From positions 1,302,001-1,366,000 of the forward strand of contig JBAWUJ010000040.1 in assembly GCA_037176705.1 (NCBI GenBank): a stretch of DNA of 64,000 bases, written 5' to 3'. Positions 12,201 to 25,000 of the stretch are shown here, one piece after another. The translations under genes and the position numbers were made by a program. Every line of letters begins with the position of its first letter. Within the stretch, counting starts at the first letter, position 1. Source of the stretch: Molossus alvarezi (Eukaryota; Chordata; Mammalia; Chiroptera; Molossidae). A model generated the notes under the pieces. That model made no database searches and was not told where the DNA came from. It saw only the letters and a list, made by a program, of their open reading frames with translations.

Positions 12201-15200
12201 CTAGCTTCTGTTCTATGGAAGAAACTAGCTAGTTTCCTCAGAAATAACTAGCTAGTGTTCCTTGAAAGGAACTAGCTAGTCCTCAGTGGAAGGAACTAGC
12301 TAGTGTTCCATGTAAAATACAAGTTGTGTTTCCTGGAAAAAATTGTCTAAGTTTTCTATGGAAGAAACTACTTAGTATACCATGGAAGGAACTAGCTAGT
12401 GTTCCATGGAAGAAACTACTTAATGTTGCATGGAAAAAACTCCTTAGTGTTTCATGAAAGGAAGTAGCTAGTGATCCATGGAAGAAACTAGCTAATGTTC
12501 CATGGAAGGAACTAGTTTATGTTCCATGGAAGGAACTATGTAGTGTTTCCTGGAGAGAACTATCTAATGTTCCATGGAAGGAACTGGCTTGTGTCCCATG
12601 GAAGAAGCTAGCTAGTGTTTCTCAGAAATAACTAGCTAGTGTTCCATGGAGGAAACTAGCTAGTGTTCCATGAAAGAAACTATCTTGTGTTCCATGAAAA
12701 TAAATACGTAGTGTTTCAGGGAAGGAACTAGGTAGAGTTTGAGGAAAGAAACTACTGAGTGTTCCGTGTAAAGAACTACTTAGTGTTCCATGGAAAAAAC
12801 TACTTAGTGTTCCATGAAAGGAAATAGATAGTGTTCCAAGGATGGAACAAATTAGTGTTCAATGGAAAGAATTACATATTCTTTCATGGAAGGTATTTCT
12901 TAGAGTTCCATGGGAGGAACAAACTACTCTTTCATGGAAGAAACTAGCTATTGTACCAATGATGGACAACTTAGTGTTCCATTGAAGGAACTACTTGGTC
13001 TTCCATGGAAGAAACTAGTAGTGTTCCATAGAAGAGACTAGCAAGTGTTCCATGGAAGAAACTATTTGGTGTTCCATGGAAGTAACTACTTAGTTTTCCA
13101 TGGAAGGAACTACTTAGTGTTCCATGGACGGAACCCGCTATTGTTCCATGGAAAAAACTACTTAGTGTTTCATGGCTGGAACTACTTAGAGTTTTATGGA
13201 AAAATTTAGCTAGTCTTCCATGGAAGGACCGAGATAGTGATCCATGGATGGAACTAGCTAGTGTTCCATGGAAGAAACTAATTAGTATTTCATGTAAGAA
13301 ACTAGTTAGTGTTCCATGCAACTAAATATACAGTGTTCCATGGAAGGAACTAGCAAATTTTCCATGGAATAACTACTTCAAGTTTCTTTGAAGTAACTAC
13401 TTAATGTTCCATGCACGGAACTACTTAGTATTCTATGGCAGGAACTAGCTAATGTTCAATGGACGTAACTACTTAAAATTCCATGGGAGGAACCTCTTAG
13501 TGTTCGATGGAAGAAACTATTTAGTGTTCCATGGAAGGAACTAGCTATAATTCCATAGAAGGAACTACTTTGTGTTCCATCAAAAAAAAACAAGCTAATA
13601 TTCCATGGAGGAACTACGTAGTGTTCCATGGAATGAACTACTTAATGTTTCATGGAAGAAACTACTAAGTGTTCCATAAAAGAAACTAGATAGTGTTCCA
13701 GGAAAGAAAGTAGATAGTGTTCCACGAGAGGAACTACTTAGTGTTACATGGAAGGAACTACTTACTGTTCCATGGAAGGAAATAGTTAGTGTTCCATGAA
13801 GGAACTAGCTAGTATAATGGAAATAACTAACTAGTGTTTCATCTAAGGAAGTAGCTAGAATTAGTTAGTGTTACATGGAAAAAACTACTTAGTGTTCCAT
13901 GGAAGGAACTAGTTAATGTTTTATGGATGGAACTACTTTGTGTTCCATGGAAGGATCTAGCTAGTGTTTAATGAAATGAACGACATACTGTTCCATACAA
14001 GGAACTAGCTAGTGTTTTATGGAAGGAACTATCTAGTATTCTATAGAAGGGACTACATATTGTTCAATGAAAGGAACTACTTAGTGTTCCATAAACGGAA
14101 CTAGCTAGTATGTCATGGAAGACACTAGCTAGTGTTCCTTGGAAGAAACTAGTTAATGTTTTATAGAAGAAACGAGTTAGTGTACCATGTAAAGAACTAA
14201 ATTGTGTTCCAGGGAAAAATAAAAGCTAGTTTTACATGGAAGAAACTACCTAGGGTTTTATGGAATTAACTACTTAATCTTCCATGGAAATAACTATGTA
14301 GTGTTCCAGAAAATGAAGTAGTTAGTGTTCCAGGAAAGGAACTACTAGTGTTTCAGAGTAAGAACTAGTTAGTGTTCCAGGGAAAGAACTACCAAGTGTT
14401 CCACGGAAGAATAGACTTAGTGTTACATGGAAGGAACAAGGTAGTTATCCATTGAAGGAACTATCTAGTGTTCTATGGAAGGAACTATCTAGTGATCCAT
14501 GGAATGAACTAGCTGTGTTCCATGGAAGGAAATACCTAGTGTCCCTTAGAAGCAATTACTTAATGTTCCATGGAAGAAACTACTTAGGGTTTTATGGAAT
14601 TAACTACATATTCTTCCATGGAAAGAACTACCTAGTGTTCCTGAAAATGTAGTAGTTAGTGTTCCAGGGTAGGAAAAACTTAGTGTTCCAGAGTAAGAAC
14701 TAGTTCGTGTTCCAGGGAAAAAACTACCAAGTGTTCCAAGGAAGAATCGACTTTGTGTTCCATGGAAGGAACAAAGTAGTGATCCAATGAAGAAACTATC
14801 TAGTGTTCTATGGAAGGAATTATCTAGTGATCCACGGAAGGAACTAGCTGTGTTCCATGGAAGGAACTAGTTAGTGTTTTATGGAAATAAATATCTATTG
14901 TCCCAAGGATGGAACTAGCTAGTGTCCCATGGAAGGAATTACTTAATGTTCCGTGGAAGAAACTACTTAGTGTTCTATGAAAGAAACTAGCTCGTGTTCC
15001 ATGGAAGGAACAAGTTTGTGTTCAATGGAAAGAATTACATAGTGTTCCTTGGAAAGAACTACTTAGTGTTCCATTTAAGAAGTAGCTAGTGTTCCTTGGA
15101 AGAAATTGCTTAGTGTGGCATGGAAGGAAGTACTTTTTGTTCCACGGAAAAAACTAGATAGTGCTCCATGGAAGGTACTAGTTAGTGTTCCTTGGAAGAA

Positions 15201-18200
15201 ACTACTTAGGGTTTTATGGAAGTAACTATTTAATGTTCCATGGAAGGAACTACCTAGTGCTCTAGGAAATGAACTAGTTAGTGTTCTAGGGAAGGAACTT
15301 CTTTGTGTTCCAGAGAAGGAACTAGATAGTGTTCCAGGCATAGAATTAGCTAGTGTTCCAGGGAAGAATCGACTTAGAGTTCCAAAGAAAGAAAGAGCTA
15401 GTGATCCATTGAAGGAATTATCTAGTGTTCCATGGAAGAAGCTAGCTAGTGTTGCATGGAAAAAATAGATAGTATTCCATGGTAGGAACTAGCTAGGGTT
15501 TTATGGAAGGAACTATCTAGTGTTCCATGAAAGGAACTACTTTGTGCTCCATGGATGGAAGTACTTAGTGTTACATGGAAGGAATTAGCTAGTGTTCCAT
15601 GGAAGGAACAAATTTGTGTTTCATTGAAGGAAGTAGATATTCTTCCATGGAAGGAACTACTTAGTGTACCATGGAAAAAACTGGCTAGTATTCCATGAAA
15701 GAAACAAGCTAGTGTTCGAAAGTAGGAGGTAGTTAGTGTTCCATTGAATGAACTACTTAGTGTACCATTGAAGGAACTAGCTAAACTAGATAGTGTTCCA
15801 TGGAAGGAACTAGATAGTGTTCCATGGAAAGTTCTATATAGTGTTCTATGTAATAAATAAGTTAATGTAGCTAGTATTCCACGGAAAATACTAGGTAGTG
15901 ATCCATGGAATAAACAATCTAGTGTTGCATGGAAGGAACAACTTAGTGTTCCATGGAAAAAACTAGCTAGTATTGCATGAATGGAACTAGCTAGTGTTCC
16001 AAAGAAGGAGCTAGTTCATGCTCCATGGAAGGAACTAGCTAGTGTTCCATAGAAGTGTCTAGCTAGGGTTCCATGAAAGGAACAAGTTAGTGTTCCATAG
16101 AAAACAGCACTTAGTGTTCCATGGAATGAACCACTTAATGTTCCATGGAAGAAACTAGATAATGTTTCATGGGAGGCACTACTTAGTGTTACATGGAAGA
16201 AACTTCTGAATGCTCCATGGCAGGAATTAGTTATTGTTCCATGAAGGAAGTAGCGAATATAACATGGTAGTAACTAGTTAGTGTTACATGGAAGAAACTA
16301 CCTAGAACTAGCTAGTGTTCCACGTAATAAACTATTTAGTGTTCCATGGAAGGAACTAGTTCATGTTTTGAGGAGGAACTACGTAGTGTTCCATGGAAAG
16401 ATCTAGATAGTTTTCCATGGAAGACAGTAGCTAGTGTTCCATGGAAGACACTACTTAGTGTTCCATGTAAAAAACTAGTTAGTGTTCCATGAAAGGAACG
16501 AGCTAGTGTTTCATGGAAGAAACTAGATAGTTTTCTATGGAAGAAACTACTTAGGGTTTTATGGAAGTAACTACTGAAAGTTGCATGGAAAGAACTAGCT
16601 AGTTTTTCAGAAAATAAACTAGTTAGTTTTCCAGGGAAGGAACTACTTAATATTCCAGAGAAGAAACTAGTTAGTGTTCCAGGGAAAAAACAAGCTAGCA
16701 TTCCAGGGAAGAATGCACTTAGTGTTCCATGGAAGGAAATACTTAGTGTTCCATGGGGGGAACAACGTAATATTCCATGGAAGGAATTACTTAGTGTTCT
16801 ATCGAAGAAACAATTTAGTGTTTCATGGAAGAAAGTAGTTATTGTTCCCTGGAAGGAACTAGCTAGTGTTCCATTAAAGAAACTAACTAGTGTTCCTGGG
16901 AAGGAACTAGCTAATATTCCATGGAAGGAACTAGCTAGTGATCCATAGAATAAACAATCTAGTGTTCCATGGAAGGAACTAGATAGTGTTCTATGGAAGG
17001 ATCTCACTAGTATTCCATGCAAAGTTCTAGCTAGTGTTTCATAAAATGAACTAGTTAGTATTTCATGGAAGAAAGTAGTTAGTGTTCCCTGGAAGAAACC
17101 ATCTAGTGTTCCATGGAAGGAACTAAGTAGTGTTCCAGGGAAGGAATTGGCTAGTATTCCACGGAAGGAACTAGGTAGTGATCCATGGAATAAACAATTT
17201 AGTGTTCCATGGAAGAAACTAGATAGTGTTCCATGGATGGAACTAGCTAGTGTTCCAAGGAAAGATCTAGCTGGTTTTTTATGGAAGGAAGTATATAGTG
17301 TTCTATGGATGAAACTTCTTAGTGTTCAATGGAAGGAACTAGCTAGTGTTCATTCAAAGAAATTAGCCAGTGTTCCAGGGAAGAACCTACTTAGTGTTCC
17401 ATGGAACAGACTACTTAGTGTTCCATGGAAGGAATATGTAGTGTTCCATGGAGGGAACTAGATAGTGTTCCATGGATGGAACTAGCTAGTGTTCCAAGGA
17501 AAAATCTAGCTAGTGTTTTATGGAAGGAAGTATATAGTGTTCTATGTATGGAACTTCTTAGTGTTTCATGAAAGAAACTAGCTAATGTTCCATGGAAGGA
17601 ACTAGTTAGTGTTTCATGGAAGTAGCTAGTTAGTGTTCCATGCTGTTACTAGCTAGTGTTCCTTGAAAAAACTATCTAGTGGTCCATGGAAGTATCTAGC
17701 AGTTGTTCTATGGAAGGAACTATCTAGATTTCCATGAAAGAAACTACGTAGGGTTTCATGGAAGTAACTACATAATGTTCCATGGAAGGAACAAGCTAGT
17801 GGCCCAGGAAAGGAAGTAGTTAGTGTTCAAGGGAAGGAACTATCTAGTAATCCATGGAAGGAACTAGCTATTCAATCATGGCATAAAATATTTATTGTTC
17901 CATGGAAATAACTAGATAGTGTTCCACAGAAGGAACTAGCTAGTGTTCCAAAGAAGGTACTAGGTAGTGTTCCAAGGAAAAAAATTAGCTAGTGTTTCAT
18001 GGAAGGAACTAGCTAATGTTCCATGGAAGGAATCACTTAGTGTTACCTGGAAGGACCTACCTAGGGTTGCATGGAAGAAAATAGTTAATGTTCCATGGAT
18101 AGATGTACATAATTTTCCATAAAAGAAACTAGCTAGTAATTCTTGGAAGGAAATATTTAGTGTTCCATGAAAGGGATTACTTAGTGTTCCATGGAAAGAA

Positions 18201-21200
18201 CTAGCTAGTGTTCCATGTAAGGAACTACTAAATGTCCCATAGGAGGAAGTAGCTAGTGTTCCATGAAAGAAACTAGGTAGTGTTCCAAGGAAATAAATAG
18301 CTAGAGTTACATGGAAGGAACTAGCTAATGTTCCATTAAAGGAATCACTTAGTGTTCCTTGGAAGGACCTACCTAGAATTCCATGGAAGAAACAAGCTAA
18401 TGTTCCATGAATAAACCTACAGAGTGTTCCATAGCAGAAACTAGCTAGTAATTCTTGGAAGGATCTATTTAGTGTTCCATGGAAGGGATTACTTAGTGTT
18501 CTATGGAAGGAACTAGATAGTGTTCTGCGGAATGTACTACTAAATGTTCCATAGAAGTAACTTGCTAGTATTCCATGGAAGAAACTAGCTAGTGTTCCAA
18601 GGAAAGAAATAGCTAGTGTTTCATGGAAGTAATTAGCTATTGTTATATGGAAGGAACCACTTAGTGTTTTACGGAACAACGTACCCTGAGTTCCATAGAA
18701 AAAACTAAAAAGTGTTCCATTGATGGAACTACTTAGTGGTCCTTTGAAGGAACTACCTAGTAATTCTTGGAAGAAACTACTTAGTGGTCTATGGAAGGGT
18801 ATACTTAGTGTTCTATGGAAGGAGATACATAGTGTTCCGTGGAATTAACTAGATAGTGTCCCATGGGTGGAACAAGCTAGTGTCCCATGAAAGCAAATCC
18901 ATATTGTTTCATAAAAGGAGCTACTTATTGTTCCCGGCAAAAAAAACTTGCTAGTGTTACATGGAAGGAACTACATAGTGTTCATGGAAAAAACTACTTA
19001 GTGTTTCATGGAAGGATCTAGCTAGTGTTCCATGGAAGTTACTACTTAATGTTCCATGGAAGAAAAAACTTAGTGTCCATAAAAATAACTAGCTAGTGTT
19101 CCATTGAAGGAACTACTTAGTGTCATGGAAGGATTTACTTAGTGTTTTATAGAAGGAACCAGCTAGTGTTCTATGGAAGGAAATATTTAGTGTTCCATGG
19201 AAGGAACTAATTATTGTTCAAGGAAAAAAACTAGCTAGTGATCCATGGAAGGAACTAGCCAGTGTACATTAAAGGAACTACTTAGTGTTCAATGGAAGGA
19301 ACTACTTAGTGTTCCATGGAAGGAACTAGATACTGTTACATGGAAGAAAGTATTTAGTGTTCCATAGTAAAAACTACCTAGTGTTCCATTACAGGAACTG
19401 GCTAGTGTTCCATGGAAGGAATTAGCTAGTTCCCATTTAAGGAACTAGCTAATGTCCCATTGAAGAAACTACTTAGTGTTTCATGGAAGGAAATATATGG
19501 TGTTCCATGCAAAGAAAAAGCTAGTGTTCCATGGAAGGAACTAGATAGTGTTACAAGGAAAGAAATAACTAGTGTTTCATGGAAAGAACTAGGTAGTGTT
19601 CCATGGAGGAACCATTTAGTGTTCCATGGAAGGACCTACCTAGAGTTCCATGGAAGAAACTAGCTAGTGTTTTATGGATGAAACTACCCATTGTTCCATT
19701 GAAGAAACTAGGTATTAATTCTTGGAAGAAAAACCTTAATGTTCCATGGAAAAAAACTAGTGTTCCATGGTAAGAACTTACTATGTTCCATGGAAAAAAA
19801 TAGCTAGTGTTTCATGGAAGAAACTACCTAGTGTTCCATGGTAAAAACTAGCTAGTGTTCCATGGAAAGAAATAGCTAGTGTTCGATGGAAGCAACTGGC
19901 TATGTCCCATGGAAGGAACTGGCTAGTGTCTCATGGAAAGAACTACATAGTGTTTCATGGAAGGTAATTTTTAATGTTCCATGGAAGAAACTAGCTAGTG
20001 TTCCATGGAAGGAACTAGCTAGAGTTCCATGGAAAAACTACTTAGTGTTCATGGAAGGAACTTCTTTGTGTTGCATGGATGGAACTAGCTAGTGTTCCAT
20101 GAAAGGAACTAACTAGTGTTCCATGAAAGGAACGACTTAGTGTTCAATGGAAAGTACGCGCTAGTGTTTCATGAAAGAAATTACTTAGTGTTTCACAAAA
20201 AGAACTAGCAAGTGTTTCATCGATGGAACTTCTTAGTGTTTAATGGAAGGAACTAGCTAGTGTTTCATGGAAGAAACTACTTAGAGTTCCATAAAAGAAA
20301 ATACTTATTGTTCCATGGAAGGAAATAGTTAGTGCTCCATGGAATGGACAGCTTAGTGTTTTATTGAAGCAACTACTTAGTGTTCCATGGAAGGAACTAC
20401 TTAATGTTCCATTGAAGGAAATAGCTAATGTTCCATGGAAGAAACTACTTAGTGTTCCATGGGAGAAACTAGCTGGTGTTCCAAGAAAGAAACTAGCTAG
20501 TGTCTCATTCCAAAGAATGAAATAGCTAGTGTTTTATGGAAGAAACTAGCTTGCGTTCCATGGAAGGAATAACTTAGTGTTCCATGGAAGGACCTATCTA
20601 ATGTTCCATGGAAGAAACTAGTTACTGTTCCATGGATGTAACTACTTAGTGTTCTATAAAAGGAACTATCTAGTAATTCTTGAAAAAAACTACTTACAGT
20701 TCCATGGAAGAGATTACTTAGTGTTCCATGGAAGAAAATAGCTAGTGTTCTATAGAGGCAACTGCTTTGTGTTCCATGGAAAAACTAGCTAGTGTTTCAT
20801 GGAAGGAACTATTTAATGTTCTGTGGAAGGAACTAGCTAGTGTTTCAAGGAAGAAACCACCTAGTGTTCCAAGGAAAGAAATAGCTAGTGTTTCATGGAA
20901 GGAACTAGCTTTTGTTCCATTAAAGAACTACTAAGGGTTCTTTGGAAGAAACTAGCTTTATGAAAAGAAGTAGCAAGTGTTTCTTGGAAGGAACGACTCA
21001 GTGTTCCATGGAAGAAGCTAGCTAGTGTTCCAATGAAGGAAGTATTTAGTGTTCCAATGAAGTAAGTACTTAGTTTCCCATGGAAGAAAGTATCTAGTGT
21101 TCCATGGTAGGAACGACTTAATGTTCAATGGAAGGAACTAGCTAGTGTTCCATGGAAGAAACTAGCTAGTGTTTTATGGAAGGAACCACTTATTGTTCCA

Positions 21201-21492
21201 AGAAAGGACCTACCTAGATTTCCATTTTAGAAACTAGCTATTGTACATGAAAGGAACAAGCTAGTTTTCCATCGATTGAACTACTTAGTGTTCCATGTAC
21301 AAAACTGGCTAGTATTCCATGAAAGAAACTAGCTAGTGTTTGAAAGAAGTAGCTAGTTAGTGTTCCATGGAATGAACTACTTAGTGTACCATTGAAGGAA
21401 CTAGCGAAACTACTTAGTGTTCCATGGAAAAAATTACTTATTGTTCATTGGAAGGAACTAACTAGTGTCCATGGAAGGAGCTGCTTACTGTT
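9249..21492 (+). repeat. 24-bp satellite array, block F1 (second part)
   Basis: The same 24-bp monomer continues on the + strand up to the first strand switch. Segments here have recognisable counterparts in block F2: 9,457 onward matches 45,792 and 48,092; about 11,540-12,600 matches 42,570-43,490; 15,367-15,860 matches 48,812-49,280. A marker 'AAATACAA(C/G)TTGTG' occurs near 10,200, 12,005, 12,313 and 43,025, which shows local duplication of multi-monomer segments. No gene is visible. Confidence 0.95.
17945..21240 (+). repeat. 312-bp higher-order repeat (13 monomers)
   Basis: The variant 'TAATTCTTGG' starts at 18,137, 18,449 and 18,761, exactly 312 bp (13 x 24) apart. The monomers before it match copy to copy: a 'CCAAGGAAA' variant, then an 'AAGGAACCACTTAGTG'-like monomer, then 'GGACCTACC'. 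Further diverged copies end at 19,716 and 20,674, with partial ones near 20,850-20,970 and 21,180-21,240. The 239-residue minus-strand ORF at 17,960-18,679 only reflects this repeat. Confidence 0.85.
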
Positions 21493-21503
21493 ACTGAACA
21501 CTA
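21486..21503. other. Satellite strand-switch junction F1 to R1
   Basis: The + strand monomers stop at TACTGTT (ending 21,492). Three bases, ACT, follow, and GAACACTA begins minus-strand monomers at 21,496. The junction is a near-perfect inverted repeat from which the CCATGG core has been lost. An almost identical junction lies at 49,335-49,352. Confidence 0.9.
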
Positions 21504-22065
21504 GTAGATTCTTCCATGAAACACTAGCTAGTTCTAGCTAGTTGCTCCCATGAAACACTAGCTTCTTACTTTCATGGAAGTCTACCTGGTTTATTTCATG
21601 GAAAATTTACTAGTTCTTTCCATGGAACACTAAGTAGCTTCTTCCATGGAACATTAGCTAGTTCCATCCATGGATCACCTGCTAGTTCCTTCCATGGAAC
21701 ACTAGCTAATTTTTTCCATAAAACTCTAAGTAGTTCCTTCCATGGAACACTAGTAGTATTTTCCATGGAACACTAGCGAATCCCTTCCATGGAACATTAA
21801 GTAGTTTCTTCCATAAAACACTAGCTAGGTCAACGCATGAAACTCTAAGTAATTTCTTCTATGGAAAACTAAGTAGTTCCTTCCATGGAACACTAGCTAC
21901 TTTCTTCGTGGAACACTAATAGTTCCTTCCTTGGAAGACTAAGTAGTTCCTTCCAATGAACACTAAGTAGTTCCATCAATGGTACACTAGCTAGTTTCTT
22001 CCATGGAGCAGTAGCTTGTTCCTTCCATGGTACTCTAAGTAATTTCTTTCATTGAACACTAAGTA

Positions 22066-22085
22066 GTTTTTGTTTTTTGTTTTGG
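22066..22085. other. T/G-rich interruption marking the R1 copy
   Basis: Runs of T broken by single G interrupt the monomer and are followed by 'GACTCTATCTAG'. The same interruption with the same flanks is at 49,917-49,937, which makes it a private marker for the duplicated R blocks. Confidence 0.8.
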
Positions 22086-25000
22086 ACTCTATCTAGAATC
22101 TTCAATGGAACACTAGTTAGTTTCTTCCATGGAACACTGAGTAGATCCTTACATGGAACACTATCAAGTTCCTTCCATGGACCGCTGAGTAGTTCCTTAC
22201 ATGGAACACTAGCTAGTTCTAACGAGTTCCTTCCAAGGAACACTAGCTAGTTATTACTGTGGACTCTAGGTACCTTTTTCATGGGAAACTAAGTAGTTCT
22301 TTCCATGGAACACTATGTAATTTCTTCCAAGGAACACTAGCTAGCTCCTTCCATGGAACACTAGCAAGTTCCTTCCATAAAACACTAGCTATTTTTTTCC
22401 ATGGAACTCTAAGTAGTTTTTTTCAAGCAAAACTAAGTAATTTTTTTATGGAACACTAAGTAGTTCCGGCCATAAAACCCTAGCTAGTTCCTTCCATGGA
22501 TCAGTAGCTAGAATTTTTCATGGAACACTAGTTAGCTCTTTCCATGGAACACTAGACAGTTCCTTCTCTGGAACACTAAGTAGTTCCTTCCCTGGAACAA
22601 TAACTAGTTCATTTTCTACAGCACAAGCTAGGTTTTCCCATGGAACATTAAGTAGTGAATTCCATAAAACGCTAAGTAGTTTCTTCCATGGAAAACTAGC
22701 TTGTTCCTTCCATGGAACACTATTTATTTCTTTGCATGGGACACAAACTCGTTTCTTCCATAAAACACTCACTAGTTCCTTCTATGGAACACCAGCTAGT
22801 TTATTCCATGAAACACTAGCTAGATCCTTCCATGGAACACAACTAGTACCTTCCATGGAACACAGCTAGTTCCTTCCATGGAACACAGATAGTTCCTTCC
22901 ATGGAACACTAGCTAGATCCTTCCATTAAACAATAAGTAATTTCTTCTTAGGAACACTAAGTAATCCTTTCATGGAACCCTAGCGGGTTCCTTCCATGGA
23001 ACACTAAGTAATTCCTTGCATGAAACACTAGCTACTTGCATCCATGGGACAATACGTAGTTCCTTCCATATAACACTAAGTTTTTCCTTCCATGGAACAC
23101 TAAGAGCTTACTTCAATGGAACACTAGCTAGTACTTTCAATGGAACACTAGCTGGTACCATTGAACACTAGCTCCTTGCATTAAACACTAGAAAGTTCCT
23201 TCAATGGAACACTAATTAGTTTTTTCCATGCAGAACTAAGTATTCTCTACATTGGAACACTATCTTGTTCCTTCCATGGTACACTATGTATTTCATTCAA
23301 TGGAACACTAAGTAGATTCTTCTCTGGAACGCCAGCTAATTTCTTCCATGCATCACTAGCTAGCACCTTCCATTAAACAGTAGCTAGTCTCTTCCATGGA
23401 ACAGGAGCTAGTTCCTTCCATAGAAATCTAAGTAGTTTCTTGCATGCAACACAAGCTACTCTCTTCCATGGAACACTAAGTAGTTCCTTCCATGGAAACA
23501 CTAGCTAGTTACTTTTATGGAACATTTATTCTTACTTCCATCAAAAACTAAGTAGTTTCTTCCATGGAAATTTAGTTAGTTCCTTCCATGGAACACTATT
23601 TAGTTCCTTGCATGGAACACTAAATAGTTTCTTCGATGGAACACTAGCTTGTTCCTTCCATGGAACAGTAAGTGGATTCTTCCATGAAACATTAAGTAAT
23701 TTCTTTCATGGAACACTAAGTAGATCCTTCCATATACCACTTGCTAGTTCTAGCTAGTTACTTCCATGGAACACTACCCAGTTACTTCCTTTGAACTCTA
23801 GCTAGTTTCTACCATGGAACAGTAGCTAATTTTTTCCATGGAATTCTAAGTAGTTCCTTAAATGGAACAATAAGTAGTTCCTTCGAGGGAACACTAGCTA
23901 GTAACTCCCACAGAACACTAAGAACTTCCTACCATGGAACACTAAGTAGACTTTTTCATGGAACACTAGCTCATTCCATCCATGGAACACTATTTAGTTA
24001 TTTCCATGGAATACTAGCTAGTTACTTCCATGGAACTCTTGCTAGTTTTCTCAATGAAAAACTAAGTAGTTCTTTCCATGGAACACTAAGTAGTTTCTTC
24101 CAAAAAAAAAAACTAAGTGGTTCCTTGCATGAAAAATTAAGTAGTTCCTCCATAGAACACTAGCTTGTTTTTTTTTTTTTTTTATGTAACACTAAGTAGT
24201 TCCTTCAATGAAACCCAGGCTAGTCCTTTCCATGGAACACAAAGTAATTCCTTCCATGAAACACTAGCCAGATCCTTCCATTGAACACTATCTAGTTCCT
24301 TCCATGGAAAACTAAGTAATAATTTCCATGGGACACTAAGTATTCTCTTCCATGGAACACTAATTATTTTCTTCCATGGAACCCTAGCGAGTTCCTTCCA
24401 TGGAACACTAAGAGGTACCTTCCATGGAACACTAATTAATTCCTTCCATGGGAAACTTACTAGTTCTTTCCATGGAACATTAAGTATCTTCTTCCATGGA
24501 ACACTAGCTAGTTCCATCCATGGATCACTAGCTAGCTCTTTCCATGGAACACTAGATATTTTTTTCCATGGAACTCTTAGTAGTTTCTTCCATGGAACAC
24601 TAAGAGTTTTTCATAGAACACTAGCGAGTTCCTTCCATGGAACACTATGTAATCCCTTTCATGAAACTCTAGCTAGTTCCACGCATGGAACACTAATTCC
24701 ATCCAACGAAAACTATGTAGTTCCTTCCATGGAACACCAAGTAGTTACCTCCATGGAACACTAGCTAGTTCTTCCATGGAACACAACTAGTTCCTTCCAT
24801 GGAAGACTAAGTATTTCCTTCAATGGAACACAAACTAGATCCTCCATGGAACACTAAGTTGTTCCTTTCAACAAAAACTATGTAGTTCCTTCCATGGAAC
24901 ACCAAGTAGTTACCTCCATGGAACACTAGCTAGTTCTTCCATGGAACAAAACTAGTTCCTTCTATGGAACACTAAGTACTTTCTTCCATGGAACACTAGC

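Noticed and set aside
17960..18679. 239-codon minus-strand ORF, and the similar 228-codon ORF at 16,336-17,022, as repetitive protein genes
   Set aside because: They consist only of 8-residue satellite translations, overlap open frames on the other strand, and have no non-repeat domain, promoter or splice context that I can see.
1..21492. CRISPR-like repeat array
   Set aside because: There are no unique spacers; the units are contiguous 24-bp monomers with point variation, in a mammalian genome context.
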